A stretch of 64,000 bases of DNA from Arachis hypogaea (GCF_003086295.3 NC_092044.1:72344528-72408527), one strand, 5' to 3'. Counted from the stretch's first letter, positions 21,049-33,524 are shown. Numbers and translations: made by a program. Notes: generated by a model not told the origin, from the letters alone.

Positions 21049-22279
21049 ATGGAGGCAGGAGGTGTGGTAACGAGAGATGAGACTATGGGTAGTGATGAGG
21101 AACGAGATATGATGGTTATTATGGAGGAGGAGGATATAAGGCAAGGAAGGGAGACGTGTGAGAACAGTCTGATTGAGAGAACTTTTGCGGAAAAAAGGTT
21201 CTCTATAGACACCATGGAGAACAATCTCAAGACAATTTGGAGAAAATCAGAGGAATTCAGAGTGGTAAATAGAGGAATAACAATTTTAGTTCTTTTATAA
21301 ATCGGAATTGGAATTGGTGTACATAGAAAAAGATCCCCTTGTTATTTAAAGATTACGTCCTTCATGTGAGAAGATGGAAAGATAGTGATTAGAGAGATGC
21401 GGTGCTAATCCAATCTATGCCAATTTGGGTCCAACTTTGGGGTCTTCTGGAGAATTTCAACACTATTAGAGTTGGTAGAAAACTGGTAAGTATGGTAGGA
21501 AAAATTTTAGAGATTGGATTTTATGAGATCGAGGGGGTGAATCTCGGATCATAAAAGCTAAGGTGGAATTGGACAGCAACCAAAGGATCAAAGACAGTAT
21601 TCGGTTAGTAGGCCCAAACCATAAGGAGATAGATATAGGCCCGAGGTATGAGAGAATTGGCAAATATTACACTTATTGTGTTTGATTAGGGCATGAACTG
21701 AGAAATTGTCAACTCCTTATGAATGATGCAGAAGCAGGTGCTGCGAAGGAAAATAAAATAGGTGACTGGCTAAAAGCTGACCAAATAGAGAAGAAATTTG
21801 TTACTGAATGTGGAGGAAAATAGAGTGGGAAGAACAAACAGCGAGAATATGAAGATCTACCAAAGAAAAAAATTCATGCTGTCTTGGCTTATTAATAGTT
21901 TCTCGGGCCTCTCCATGAAGGAGAACAAGAAAAAGTCGTCTAGTACCAAATCAGACTCTGAATAAGGAGGTGGTGGGTGATTCTGGAGGAACTAAAAAGG
22001 CCATTCAAAATTCAGCTATAAAAGGTGGTTTGTTAGAAATTAACACCTCTTTGGTGGTTGAGCAGCCACAGTCAGATGTTAGAGATATAAGGAAGACTAA
22101 TAGAAGCATTAAAATTAAAAATCTAGCAAGGAAAAAAGATGGGAGAAATGTGGTTTGCAGTGGCATCAAATGAGGTTTCAATGGTAAGGAAAATGATATT
22201 TTGAATAAGAGAATTTGCTTGGGTGATGATCAGAATTCTATTGCTGAGGTGGAGGGCATTGATTGTCAAATGGTTCCCT
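21049..22279 (+). pseudogene. LINE-1-type ORF1 (DUF4283 and zinc knuckle), broken
   Basis: The readable start is MEAGGVVTRDETMGSDEERD. It continues with the plant L1 ORF1 nucleic-acid-binding domain: SLIERTFAEKRFSIDTMENNLKT.. in the first frame, then, across frameshifts, LLFKDYVLHVRRW and SMPIWVQLWGL (about 21340-21440). A zinc-knuckle-like piece follows (YCV, stop, LGHELRNCQL at about 21675-21715). A Lys/Ser-rich tail runs to about 22279. Many stops and frameshifts. This is the RNA-binding protein of a non-LTR element; the next ORF follows eight bases on, as usual for plant LINEs. Confidence 0.7.
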
Positions 22280-22286
22280 AGGTGAT

Positions 22287-22563
22287 ATGAAAGTACTCTC
22301 TTGGAATTGTTGGGGTTTGGAGAGACCCCTGAATTTCTAAAGTCTTAAAGGGATATGTAGATCCCACTCCTTTGAGGTTTGTTTTATCTGTGAACAAAAA
22401 ACTAACCTCGCCAGGTAGAAAGAAAGTTGAGAGCGTGTGGTTTTCTAAATTGGTTCCTTTGTAATCTAATAGGGGCAGCTAGTGGCCTTGTACTTACATA
22501 GAAAGAAGGGATTAATGTGGAGGTGATTAACTCAAGTGACTTCTTCGTAGTTGCTAAATTGGC
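22287..22563 (+). pseudogene. LINE-1-type ORF2, N-terminal endonuclease piece only
   Basis: ATG at 22287 gives MKVLSWNCWGLERP, the usual opening of the plant L1 apurinic endonuclease domain. Broken frames follow with FEVCFICEQKTN and RKKGLMWR at about 22372-22530. Homology ends near 22563, before the catalytic His, the RT domain or a poly(A) tail. Losing the 3' part is the reverse of normal 5' truncation, so a later rearrangement or insertion must have removed it. Confidence 0.65.
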
Positions 22564-23690
22564 TGCTAGAGTAGTTGGCCAACTTACTAATTGAATTTAG
22601 TAAAAGGTTAGCGTTAGTGAAGAAAAATCAACTAACAACTCTAAAATCACCACTCAATCTTGGACATTAATGACTCAAGGTTATCTAATTCCTCAACCCC
22701 AATCCAAGAGATAAAAATCTACTCCACAATCAAAGTAAACAATTCATCAAACACTTGCTGTGCAAAATGGTAAAACATGAGAAAATACAAAAGTTAATGA
22801 AGACTATAGCTAACTAATGCAAGAAATTAATATCAACAATTCAATTGAATGTCAATAACATGAAAAACATCAATTTCATTAATAGAAATCATTAAATTCA
22901 AAATACATATATTTGTAAGCTTAACAAAGCAGAACAAGGTAACCATTACTAAATTCTAAGAGAATTAAGGTGTAAGAACACAAAATCTAGTATCAAAATT
23001 ACAATTAAACACGTATAAAACCTAGAAATAGTAGCAAAATTGAAGTATACATAGCAAAACCTAGAGACAAGTAAAAGTTTCTCTCTCTAAAAACAACGAA
23101 CAAAAACTAAAAACTATGTAAAATGGTGATTATGAGAGAGTGTGTGTGTCCCCCTCCAAGAATGATATTCAATATGGCTTCCCAACATCTGAAATAGGCC
23201 AAAAAGGCCTTTAATTCGCGAGTCACGTGCCTTTTTAAATGAGGCACACAATCAGATGTATGCGTACACACAGGTATATGCATGCGCACACAAGCCAAAA
23301 GCTCCTCTTGTGTGTACGCACAAGTGTGTGTGTGCGCATGTGATATGTGTCCAGGAGGGCATTTTTATCATTTTAGAGCTAAGGGACAGAATGGTAATCT
23401 CATCACATTCAAAAATCTGAATAATAGAAGAATCATACCAGGCCGGTCTTGGATATCGAGAAGACCAAGAGTTCGTCTAAAAAACAGTGGTGCTAAAATG
23501 GTGACAACTCATAAGGCCCATTAGCCTAAGTCAGGACAGCAAGAAGCCCAATAATGCTTTTCAAATTCAGTGAGAGGCATAATTTATTATTAATTTAAAA
23601 ATTTTTAGGTATTTATTTTAGTTTGTTTTGAAGTTAGAGTTTGTTGGAAGATTTGATTTACTTTTGATTTGCTTAGTAGTATTTTTAGGG
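22564..23690 (-). other. LTR-like degraded sequence, probably minus strand
   Basis: Read on the minus strand it resembles the class at 18332-19856: an alternating purine-pyrimidine stretch (gcgcacacacac, gtgtgtacgc) precedes a ttttagagagagaaac block, then ctaggttttgc-like T-rich text. The ends and target duplication are not identified. There is no gene. The alternating tract is at about 23250-23350. Confidence 0.35.
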
Positions 23691-23826
23691 ATTTTAAATT
23701 TAAATCAAATATGATCTAATCTAATAAGATCAAATCTGATTTAAATTAGTTATCATATCTTTAGGATTTTAAAATTTAAATCAAATCTAATCTAATTCAA
23801 TAAGATCAAATTTAATTTAAATTAGA
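23691..23826. repeat. Direct repeat of ~70 bp, AT-rich
   Basis: Two tandem copies share the wording ttaaatttaaatcaaat..gatctaat...aagatcaaatctgattta, at about 23691-23757 and 23765-23826. Function unknown. Confidence 0.6.
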
Positions 23827-23845
23827 GATGAATTTGTTGTGGTCC

Positions 23846-25321
23846 TTAATAAGAGGATATTTTATACGCTTTTTGGCATTATTTTCATATAGTTTTCAGT
23901 ATGTTTTGTTTAAGTTTTAATATGTTTTCATAGGTTTTAGTGAAAAATTCACATTTTTATATTCAACTTTGAGTTTGTGTGTTTTATGGTGATTTCAGGT
24001 ATTTTCTGGCTGAAATTGAGGAGCTTGAGCAAAAGTCTGATTTAGAGACAGAGAAAGGATTGCAGATGCTGTCAGGATCTGATCTCTGTGCATTCGAAGG
24101 AGCTTTTCTGGAGCTACAGAAGTCCAAATAATTCTCTCTTAATGGCTATGGAATGCTAACATCCAAGACTTTCCAGAAATATATAATAGTCCATACTTTG
24201 CTTTGGAAATGATGGCCCAAAACTGGCATTCAACACCAGCCACCTGCCCTATTCCTAGCGTCCAACGCCCACAGGGGAGTAGCTGGCATCCAACACCCAA
24301 AAGGGAGTCCTAAGCCAGCGTTCAATGCCCCTAAGGAGTCCTAGCACGTGGATACATCCTTGGCTCAGCCTAAACACTCACCAAGTGGGCCCGGAAAGTG
24401 GATTTTCGCACTACAAGACTAGTTTATCTTATTTCTGTAATCCTTTGTTAGCAGATTAGTATATATAGGAGGAGATCACTCTTGTTTAAAGACTTTCAAA
24501 TTTTGATCTTCTTCCTCACCCATTCTATTTTCGAACATCATTATGTACAGTATGAGTCACCAACCTCCTAAGGTGAAAGTTAGGAGCTCTGCTGAGTTTC
24601 ATGGATTAATAATATTACTGTTCTAGTTCAATATGTCTAATTCTATTCTCTTATGCGTTCTCGTCCTTTATCTCATGAATTGAGGGTGACCCGTGACAAT
24701 CACCCTTGTTCTACATGGGTTCCATGCCAGTCCTGACTCAGATAGTCTTGAAACAAATCTAGAGATTGCATTGCAGATTCTAATAGAGTACCTGGACAAC
24801 TTTGGATATGTGTCATGAAATGCAGTTGATCGTGGGTAAGTGAGGTCTCTTTGGAGCTAAGGCTAGAGTCTTAGAAGCAGTGTTCCCTAATCCGGAAGAT
24901 CTGCCTTATCTATGGCACCTTGAGTAAGATCGTAGAAGGGAGTAGATTAATTAGAGCTTCATCTTCTACTATAGTGAGAAACCTAGCAGTGGATTAATGA
25001 GAGGACATGAGTCACTTGCAACATGGTGGATTATGTAGTGGAGGAGGTTAACTTGATGAGAGGACATGAGTTAATCACTTACGGCTGCCATTGATTTCTC
25101 ATCTATCTGGTAATGTTTTCTTTATCTATTCTATTTTATGCATTTTTTGTGACAAACTATAATTTCTATCCGCCTAACTAAGATCTGCAAGGTAACCATT
25201 GCTTGCTCAAACCAACAATCTCCGTGGGATCGACCCTCACTCACCTGAGGTATTACTTGGACGACCTGGTATACTTGCCGGTCTATCTATGCGAAACGTG
25301 CGGAGCCAGTTTTGTGCATCA
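23846..25321 (+). mobile_element. RT2 5' LTR
   Basis: The start is eroded (ttaataagaggatattttat against TGATAAGCGGATATTTTATA in RT1). It ends tttgtgcatca. TATA-like box TATATATA at 24460-24467. Degenerate GGCGTT/AACGCC palindromes at 24217-24333. The conserved block gggatcgaccctcactcacc is at about 25228. About 1476 bp. Confidence 0.8.
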
Positions 25322-25327
25322 TGTTTT

Positions 25328-25345
25328 TGGTGCCGTTGCCGGAGA
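25328..25345 (+). other. RT2 primer-binding site
   Basis: TGGTGCCGTTGCCGGAGA, six bases after the LTR end. It is the tRNA-Asp-type PBS with two substitutions. Confidence 0.8.
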
Positions 25346-26336
25346 TTGTTCGGATTTGACAAACTATCAGATTATCTTGTTGCTTAGCTTAGGTACTTTT
25401 TATTTTTGTTTGTGTCTTTTGTTTTCTTTCAAAAAATTTTCAAAACCTTTTATGTTCTTTGTTAATCTTTGTCTTTTGTCTAAGTCTTTTATTCTTGTTC
25501 TTGTTAAAGTTTCGAACTTTCTTGCTTTCTTTTCCTAAAATTTTCAAAAATTGTGTCTTTTGTTTGAGCCTAGTGTCAATTCTTAAGTTTGGTGTTCCTT
25601 GTGTATTTATCTTTTCTTGAAAATTTTTGAAATTACTCTTAGTGTTCTTCTTGGTATTCAAGTTATTCTTGTTTCTTTTCTTGTTTTGATCTTAAAAACT
25701 TTTAAGTTTGTTGTCTTTTGGTGTTTGTTTTCTTAATTTTCGAAAATTAATGTTTTTCAATCTAAAAATTTTAAGTTTGCTGTCGTTTGCTTGTTTTTCT
25801 CTTTTTTCATTAATTCAAAATAAAATAAAAAATATATCTTTCCTATCTTTATTCAATTTTTTGAAAATCTTGCTTTCTTTTTTATTTTGATTTAAAAATT
25901 TTTAAGTTTAGTGTTTTCTTGTTAATAAAGTCAAATTTTAAATTTTAAATCTTATCTTTTTAAATCTTTTCAAATATTTTCTTTTAATTTGATTCTTTCT
26001 TATCTTATCATTCTTTTAAATTTTAAAATTCAAAACTTTTTCAAATCTCCTATCTTATCTTATTTTCAAATCTTTCTTAATTAGTTACTTGTTTTCTTCT
26101 TTTTCAAAACTTCCTAACTAACTCTTCTCTTCTATTTTTGAAAACTTCTCACTTCTTTCTCTCTCTTCTTTTTCGAAAATTATCTATTTGATTTTCAAAT
26201 CTTTTTAGTTAAATAGCTTTTATTTTTGAATAAATAAAAATAAAAACAAAAATATTTTAATTTTAGTTTCCCTTTTTACTTCTTAATATACAATCTCTCC
26301 TACCTTTTTTTACCTTGAACCCAAGTGGGAATGAAT
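25346..26336 (+). other. RT2 leader
   Basis: T-rich non-coding leader with spaced copies of aagtttggtgt: exact at 25585-25595, with one-mismatch copies at about 25704, 25771 and 25905. It matches the RT1 and RT5 leaders in style. No gene. Confidence 0.6.
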
Positions 26337-26932
26337 AGTTCAGAAGAACTTTGGGGTCCTAAATGGCCCCCACTCCTGACTTCTATGGGAGAAGTATCAG
26401 TATACCCCCCATTGGAGCAAGTAATTTTGAGCTAAATCCTCAACTCATTATTCTGGTGTAGCAAAATTGCCAGTACTCTGGACTCCCACAAGAAGATCCT
26501 ACTGAGTTCCTAGCAAACTTTTTACAAATTGCTGATACAGTATGCACTGAGGGAGTAGATCAGGATGTCTACAGACTGCTACTCTTTCCCTTTGGTGTAA
26601 GAGATCAAGAGAAGAGGTGGTTAGATAACCAACCCAAATCTAGTTTGAAAACATGGAAGTAGCTAGTAGACAAGTTTCTAAATCAATACTTTTTCCCAAG
26701 GAAGCTAACCAAGTTAAGGCTGGACATCCAAGGCTTCAAGCAAGAGAATAATGAATCTCTTTATGATGCATGGGGGAGGTATAGAAGAATGCTATAGAAA
26801 TATTCCACTGAAATATTTTTAGAATGGGTGCAATTAGACATCTTCTATTATGGCCTCACAGACATGGCCAGGATGTCTCTAGACCACTCTGTTGGTGGCT
26901 CTATACATATGAGGAAGACAATTGAAGAGGCT
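26337..26932 (+). pseudogene. gag: RT2 gag (heavily mutated, 3' part missing)
   Basis: Homologous to RT1 gag from its first codon, but the start ATG has become TTG, and TAG stops occur by codon 8 and at about 26458, 26660 and 26797. Recognisable blocks are NFELNPQL, LLLFPFGVRDQEKRW, LRLDIQGFKQ and LDIFYYGLTDMA. It is cut at 26932 (IEEA) by an inserted LTR-like segment, and the C-terminal half of gag is absent on the other side. Confidence 0.8.
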
Positions 26933-27765
26933 TGATGGGAGGAAAAATGCTGGTTAAGAATTTCTGAAAAGTATTTTCCAAAATGGCGTTGCAAGTACAA
27001 CCTTAACCGATGAAATTTCTACTATCAATTCAAAATGTGTCACAATTAATAATAAATTATCGGGAGTAGAATCCTGGGTCGTTTCCCTAAGAGTTGACAC
27101 AAGATGCAAATTATTGGTTATGATTTTTCTGAATATTTTTTTTTTGAATTTGAGAACGGAAAAATAAATGGCTAGGAATTAAACCAATGAACAACTAATA
27201 AGAGATGATATGTATTCAAAATAAAAGGCCTTGGTTTGGAGAGAGAATTGGAGTTTATATGCTTTTTGTCTTTCACAAGTATAATAGTAAAGGTTCATTG
27301 CTTCCACTTAATTATCCTCTAGCAATTGAAGGAAAGTCAAGTGGGTATTACTAACTCTAGCTCACAAGTCCTAATCACTTCATGGGGAACGACTAGAGTT
27401 AGTGAGAATTGAGTTATCCAGCAATTCCAAATTACGGATTAATACTTGAATATCACAACTCAAGAGTTTTCAATTACTTAACCCCCAACCAAGTTGGGAG
27501 CTTTACTCCATTAACATGAATGCCATTTTCATAAACACATAATAGGAGTAAATAAAAGACATGATAATTATGAAAATTTAATTAAGTCAGAATTGGCACT
27601 AACAATAATTAACAAGGATCAAACAAGCAATAAAAATAAACATAAAAATAATTCAATGCATTAATAAAATTTAAGAGTGAGAAGATCCAAACATGAATTT
27701 AATGATCAAATGGAAAAGAGTAAATAAGGGAATTAAAGAAGAAATTAGGAATAAGATTATGAAAA
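26933..27765 (-). mobile_element. LTR-like insertion in RT2 gag (minus strand)
   Basis: Starts TGATGGGAGGAAAAATGCTGG at 26933, right after the gag codons for EEA. On the minus strand it ends ...accagcatttttcctcccatca and contains tagggaaacgacccaggatt, a block usual near the 3' end of plant gypsy LTRs. No TSD is found at the right border, and the gag-protease sequence resumes at about 27766 with several hundred bases of gag missing. So this is a truncated or rearranged LTR. Confidence 0.55.
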
Positions 27766-28560
27766 TTTCCACTTTGCGGATTATCTCAAGACACTTGAGA
27801 TCAAGATCCGTTTTGCAGAGGCTCTTGAGCAGATATCTTCTTATGCCAAGTTCATGAAAGACATCTTGAGTCATAAGAAGGATTAGAGAGAGGCAAAAAT
27901 AGTCCTCCTCACTGAAGAGTGTAGTGCAATAATTCAAAAGAGCCTACCAGAGAAACTCAAAGATTTTGGGAGCTTTATGATACCCTGGATCTTAGGGGAT
28001 GCCTACACAAAGATAGCCCTATGTGATCTTGGAGCAAGTATTAACTTAATACCTGCATCACTAATAAAGAAACTCTATTTAACTCACAAAGTTAAACCTA
28101 CCCGCATATGTCTTCAACTTGCTGATGGCTATGTTAAGCTTCCATCAAGTGTGATTGAGGACATGATTGTTAGGGTTGGACCATTTGCTTTCCCCATAGA
28201 CTTTGTGGTGCTGGAAATGGGCGAGCATAAGAGTGCAACCCTCATTCTAGGAAGACCCTTGCTAGCTACAGGACGGACCCTCATTGACATTCAGAAAGGA
28301 AAAGTAACCTTGAGAGTCAATGAGGATGAGTTCGTACTAAATGCTGTCAAAGCCATGTAGCATCCAGACATTCCAGAGGAGTGCATGAGTATTGATATCA
28401 TTGATTCCCTGGTGAAAGTGAATATAGCTTAGAGACTCGAAGAAGAGCTGAACGACATCTTTTATGATGTTTAGCCTGATTTAGAGGAGCCAGAGAAAAT
28501 AAAGAAACATCTGAAAACTCTTAAGGAGGGGGACAAGCCTCTTAAACTTGAGCTCAAGCC
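27766..28560 (+). pseudogene. RT2 aspartic protease region (broken)
   Basis: Pre-protease block FADYLKTLEIKIRFAEALEQ, then a TAG at about 27885. Open frame 27977-28360 with ALCDLGASINLIPAS and ILGRPLLATGRTLID. The same CDLG-type active site as RT1. The TAG at 28358 and later stops break the acidic linker to RT. Confidence 0.82.
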
Positions 28561-30069
28561 ATTACCATCCTCCTTAAAATATGCATTTCTTGGGGATGGG
28601 GATACTTATTTTGTGATTATAAGCTCTGCCTTTGAATCACAGGAAGAAAAAGCACTGATCCAAGTGCTAAAGTTATACAAGACAGCTCTTGGGTGGACAA
28701 TAAGTGACCTTAAGGGCATTAGCCCAACCCGATGCATGTACAAGATCCTATTGGAAGATGACGCCAAACCAGTGGTTCAACCACAAAGGTGACTGAATCC
28801 AGCAATAAAGGAAGTGGTGTAGAAGGAAGTCACAAAATTATGGGAGGGTGGGATTATTTATCCCATCTCTGACAGCCCTTGGGTGAGCCCTGTCCAAGTT
28901 GTTCCCAAGAAGGGAGGCATGACAGCGGTTCATAATGAAAAGAATGAACTGATTCCTACAAGGACAGTTTCAGGGTGACGTATGTGTATTGACTATAGGA
29001 GGCTCAATAACGCCACCAGAAAGGATCATTTTTCTTTACCATTTATAGACCAAATGCTGGAGAGACAAGCAGGTCATGCATTCTACTGCTTTTTGGATGG
29101 CTATTCAGGCTATAACCAAATTGTAATAAATCCTCAGGACCAAGAAAAGACAGCATTTATATACCCATATGGCGTGTTTGCTTACAGGCGGATGCCATTT
29201 GTCCTGTGTAATGCACCTGCCACCTTTCAGAGGTGTATACTTTCCATATTCTTTGATATTGTGGAGAAGTTTCTTGAATTATTCATGGATGACTTCTCCG
29301 TCTTTGGAGACTCATTCTACTCCTGCATTGACCATCTGGCCCTAGTTCTCAAACGATGCCAAGAGACAAACCTAGTTTTAAATTGGGAGTATTGTCACTT
29401 CATGGTGACTGAAGGAATTGTCCTTGGGCATCGGATTTTGAACAAGGGAATAGAAGTGGATCAAGCTAAGGTGGAGGTAATTGAGCGATTACCACTACCC
29501 ACTAATGTCAAAGGAATCAGAAGTTTCCTGGAACATACAGATTCTACAGGAGGTTTATAAAGGATTTTTCTAAAATCGCAAAACCCCTATGCAACTTACT
29601 AGCTACTGACACTCCATTTGTCTTTGACCAAGAGTGTCTGCAAGAGTTTGAGAATCTGAAAGCTAAGCTTATCACTGCACCTGTCATCTCTGCACCCAAC
29701 TGGGACTTACCATTTGAACTGATGTGTGATGACAATGACCATGCCATTGGCGCAGTTCTGGGACAGAGGCATGACAAGCTTTTGCATGTCATTTATTATG
29801 CCAGCCGTGTTTTAAATGACGTGCAAAAGAATTACACTACCACCGAAAAGGAATTATTTGTAGTGGTTTATGCCATTGACAAGTTTACGTCCTATCTAGT
29901 AGGATCTAAGGTCATTGTCTACACTGACCATGCTGCTCTTAACTATCTACTCACCAAGCAGGATTCTAAGCCCAGGCTGATAAGATGGGTATTACTCCTA
30001 CAAGAGTTTGATATAGAAATCAAAGACAGAAAAGGGTCAGAAAATCAAGAGGCTAACCACTTATCTTGA
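28561..30069 (+). pseudogene. pol: RT2 reverse transcriptase-RNase H (broken)
   Basis: Stops occur before 28982. From there 192 open codons hold the RT active site: [41 protein letters not shown] (about 29282) and GIVLGHRI. This copy keeps both catalytic Asp motifs that RT1 has damaged. A frameshift near 29540 precedes RNase H, open from 29722 ([34 protein letters not shown]). It ends near ANHLS at 30066. Confidence 0.86.
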
Positions 30070-31437
30070 ATTGAACCAGGAGAAGGGACATTTCCCCCCT
30101 CTACTGAGGTATCTAAAACCTTTCTAGATGAGCAACTCTTTGCCATTCAGACAACACCTTGGTTTGCAGACATTGCAAATTACAAGGCTATAAGATTCAT
30201 CCACAAGGAATACAGTAGGCAGCAAGTCTGAAAACTCATTCATAATGCGATATACTATTTATGGGATGAACCGTATCTCTTTAAGAGATGTTTGGATGGG
30301 ATAATCTGCCTCTGTGTGTCTGAAAAAGAGGCACAAAAAATCTTATGGCATTGCCATGGCTTCGATTATAGAGGACACTTTGGAGGAGAGCAAACAACCA
30401 CTAAAGTCCTCTAAAGTGGTTTCTATTGGCCCACACTCTTTAAGGATTCTCGAGAGTTTGTCCATCACTGTGACAGTTGTCAAAGGGCTGGCAATCTTCC
30501 TCATGGTCACGACATGCCTCAGCAAGGAATCCTAGAGATTAAGCTGTTTGATGTTTGGGGTATAGACTTCATAGATCCTTTTCCACCTTCATACTCAAAC
30601 ACCTACATCCTTGTGGCAGTAGATTTGGTGTCTAAATGGGTCGAGGCAGTCGCATCACCCATAAATGACACTAGAGTAGTAATGAAGTTCCTTCAGAAGA
30701 ACATCTGCAGCAGATTTGGTGTCCCTCGGACATTGATTAGTGATGGAAGAACTTATTTCTACAACAAATAGCTTGACTCTGTGCTAAACCGATATGCAGT
30801 TCATCATAAAGTTGCCACCGTATATCATTCACAGACAAATAGGCAAGCTGAAGTCTCGAGTAGAGAACTAAAAAGAATCCTGGAAAGAATGGTGAATACC
30901 TCTAGAAAGGATTGGGCAAGAAAGCTTGATGATGCTCTCTAGGCATATAGAACAGATTTCAAGACCCTTATAAGAACATCACCATATCAATTGGTGTGTG
31001 GGAAAGCATGCCATTTGCCAGTAGAGCTAGAACACATGGCCTATTGGGCAACCAAACTCTTAAACCTTGATGCAAAGACAGTAGAAGAGAAACGGTTGCT
31101 CCAGCTAAATGAGTTAGATGAATTCCGACTCGCTGCATTTGAAAATACAAAAATCTATAAAGAAAGGGCCAAGAAATGGCATGACAGAAAGATTTCTTCT
31201 AGAGTCTTTGAACCTGGACAGAAAGTTCTGCTCTTCAATTCTAGAATGAAGCTCTTCCTTGGAAAGCTTAAGTCACGTTGAACAGGACATTTCCTAATCA
31301 CTAATGTATCACCCCATGGTCATATAGAACTCCAGTTCAATTACTCTGATAAACGATTTACTGTTAATGGCCAGATAGTGAAACAGAACTTGGGTGGTGA
31401 GATTAAGCAAGACAAATCCACCCGATTGCTGACATGA
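30070..31437 (+). pseudogene. RT2 integrase (broken)
   Basis: Zinc-binding region with stops, [13 protein letters not shown] text near 30465-30495. The core starts at 30514: [11 protein letters not shown] (Asp 1) and [12 protein letters not shown] (Asp 2); then TAG at 30769. The catalytic Glu region (RQAEVSSREL) is readable at about 30840-30870. A further TAG at about 30940. The C-terminal block from 30991 ([18 protein letters not shown]) runs to TGA at 31279. Confidence 0.82.
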
Positions 31438-31460
31438 GCGTAGTATCGTCAAGCTAGTGA

Positions 31461-31495
31461 CATTAAAGAAGCACTTGTTGGAAGGCAACCTGGCC
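31461..31495 (+). other. Conserved post-pol hairpin (RT2)
   Basis: cattaaagaagcacttgttg followed by gaaggcaacctgg. This is the RT2 version of the block at 8057-8090, with the stem partly decayed. Confidence 0.6.
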
Positions 31496-31646
31496 ATAAT
31501 CAAAGTTATTTCTATTTTTCATTAAGTTTATTTCAGTTATCTCAGTTTAATTTTTACATTTGTTTAAGTCTATGATTATGTGCAGTAGTTAGAATAGAAA
31601 CAAAAACAGTCAGAGCAAAAAATAGAGCACCCTGGAGAAGGCCCCT

Positions 31647-31952
31647 TGCTGGCATTGAACACCAGGCAAGAAGGAAAGAGGGGCATTAAACGTCCCCAAG
31701 AGATAGCAAGACTGGCATTCAACACCAGCCAAGAGGTACTGGTTGGGCATTGAATGCCTTCAAGGGGTAGCAAGCTTGGCATTGAATGCCAGCTATGGGG
31801 CATTGGCTGAGTGTTCAATGCCTTGAAATGGGAGGCAAGACTGGCGTTGAACACCAGCCAGAGAGCACTGGCTGGACATTCAATGCCTAGAAGGAGCACC
31901 AGCATGGCGTTGAACGCCAGAATCAAGGCATTATGGGCGTTCAACGCCCAAA
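31647..31952 (+). repeat. Post-pol palindrome array (RT2)
   Basis: About ten degenerate copies of GGCGTT-N-AACGCC-type palindromes, several reading ggcattgaacacc through transitions. The last, gggcgttcaacgccc at 31935-31949, is perfect. Confidence 0.8.
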
Positions 31953-32376
31953 ACAGATTAAGGAAGTTGTTGACTTTTTCAAAGCTTATCTTTTCCAATT
32001 TTTACCTTTTTAAATCATATCTTCTAAACAAGATTCTTTTAACCTTCATCTTTAATTTCAAATTCCCTTCAAATCTAAAATCTTTTCAAATCTTTTTCAA
32101 AACCTCATATCTTTTTCAACTCTTTTTTCAAATCTTTTATTTAACTTTAAAATCTTTTTCATACCTTCTATATTATCTTTTTATTTTTTTCATATCTTTT
32201 GATTTTAAAAACTTATCTTTTTCTATCTTTTACTAAAGTGTGAATCATATCTTATTTATCTTTTATCTAATTGAATTTCGATATCCCACCCTCCGCATCC
32301 CTATTTATACCATTCGGCCACCCTCATCCTCCTTCCATTCGAATTCTTCTTCTCCTCTTCGTTTTTTTTCTCTTTT
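31953..32376 (+). other. Pyrimidine-rich tract before RT2 third ORF
   Basis: T/C-rich non-coding sequence with many tttttcaaatct units, ending cgttttttttctcttttttg. It is equivalent to 8524-8984. Frames across it are fortuitous. Confidence 0.5.
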
Positions 32377-32412
32377 TTGCTCGAGGACACGCAAACTTTT
32401 TAAGTTTGGTGT
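32377..32412 (+). promoter_or_regulatory. Internal hairpin + AAGTTTGGTGT cassette (RT2)
   Basis: ttgctcgaggacacgcaa (32377-32394), then aagtttggtgt (32402-32412). It lies 36 bases before the third-ORF ATG, as in RT1 and RT5. Confidence 0.75.
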
Positions 32413-32448
32413 GGAAAGAGCCTTTCCTTCTCACTCCATTCAAATTCT

Positions 32449-33510
32449 ATGGCTCCAAAAAGTAGTTGTTTTCAAACATTTCAGATTTTACACAAAGCAG
32501 CATGAAGAAAATTATTACAAAATAATGTACAAGAGGACAGTGATCCCGGAGGCCAAATTCGAATTAAAATAAGATGAGTACCCAGAGATCCAAGAGCAAA
32601 TTCGAAAGAGAGGCTGGGAGATCCTGGTTAATTATGAGATTAATTTTGGAATAACAATGATCCATGAATTCTATACAAATCTGTGGATGACAGATAAGTA
32701 AAAGAAAGATGGACAAGGATTCCATACTTTTCGCACCATGGTGCGAGGGAAGACTCTCTATTTTCATCTTGACAAGGTGATAGAGATCTTCAAGTTAACT
32801 CCACAAAAGCATGATCCAGAATCCTTTAATAGGAGGGTGGTGGCTAATCCAAGGTTGGATCAGATTCTAGAAGATATATGTTTGCCTGGAACTAAGTGGA
32901 TCAACAAGACAAAAGGTAATCCAAACCAACTGAGAAGAGTAGATCTCAAACTAGTTGCTAGGGGTTGGATAGATTTCAATTGGCGTTCCATACTCCCTAC
33001 TAGCAACTGTTCTGAAGTTACCATCAAAAGGGCTGTGATGATTTACTGCATTATGATGGAGAATGAGGTGGAATTCCACCATCTAATTCCCTTTGAGCTA
33101 TACAAGGTTGCAAACAGGATGTCAACTCAAGACAGATTGGCCTATCCAAATCTTATCTTTCGCTTGTGTAAAGAGGCTGGAGTCATGATTAATAGAGACT
33201 CATTTATCCCAGTAGAGTGCCCAATCACCAAGCAAGTGATGGAAAGCACCTAAGTACCAGCTGATCACCCCAAAAGGAAGACACCTAAGCCTCTTCAGAC
33301 ACAAGAGATCCCTCCATTTGAATATTGGACCCAACTGGAAGCATCTGTTGCACAATTGCAAACCACCTTGGATCAATTAGGAGAGGAGAAAAAAGATCAG
33401 ACTAGCATGCTTTGCAAACTGGTCAAGGAATAAGAGAAGTAGGGGCGGGAGCTAGAAGAACTGAAGCGTCAAAAATTATCCCCTGAAGTCCCTAACGCCT
33501 CCTATGATTA
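32449..33510 (+). pseudogene. RT2 third ORF (broken)
   Basis: ATG at 32449 (MAPKSSC). It shares VIPEAKFELK, TMVRGKTLYFHLDKV, RLDQILEDICLPGTKW, DLKLVARGWIDF and LPTSNCSEVTIKRAVMI with RT1 and RT5. The stretch 32738-33253 is open for 171 codons. A stop lies before it (about 32570) and several follow in the coiled-coil tail (VAQLQTTLDQLGEEKKD). It ends in TAA just before RT3 is inserted. Confidence 0.75.
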
Positions 33511-33524
33511 AGGTGGTTGAGTTC

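Larger units (their letters stand above)
23846..33524 (+). mobile_element. RT2: old Athila-type gag-pol element, 5' part (split by RT3)
   Basis: 5' LTR 23846-25321, PBS, leader, gag, an inserted LTR-like segment (26933-27765), protease, RT/RNase H, integrase, post-pol hairpin, palindrome array, cassette and third ORF, in the same order as RT1. At 33525 the LTR of RT3 begins. The RT2 3' non-coding region and 3' LTR must lie beyond the right edge. It has more stops than RT1, consistent with being the oldest layer of the nest. Confidence 0.85.
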
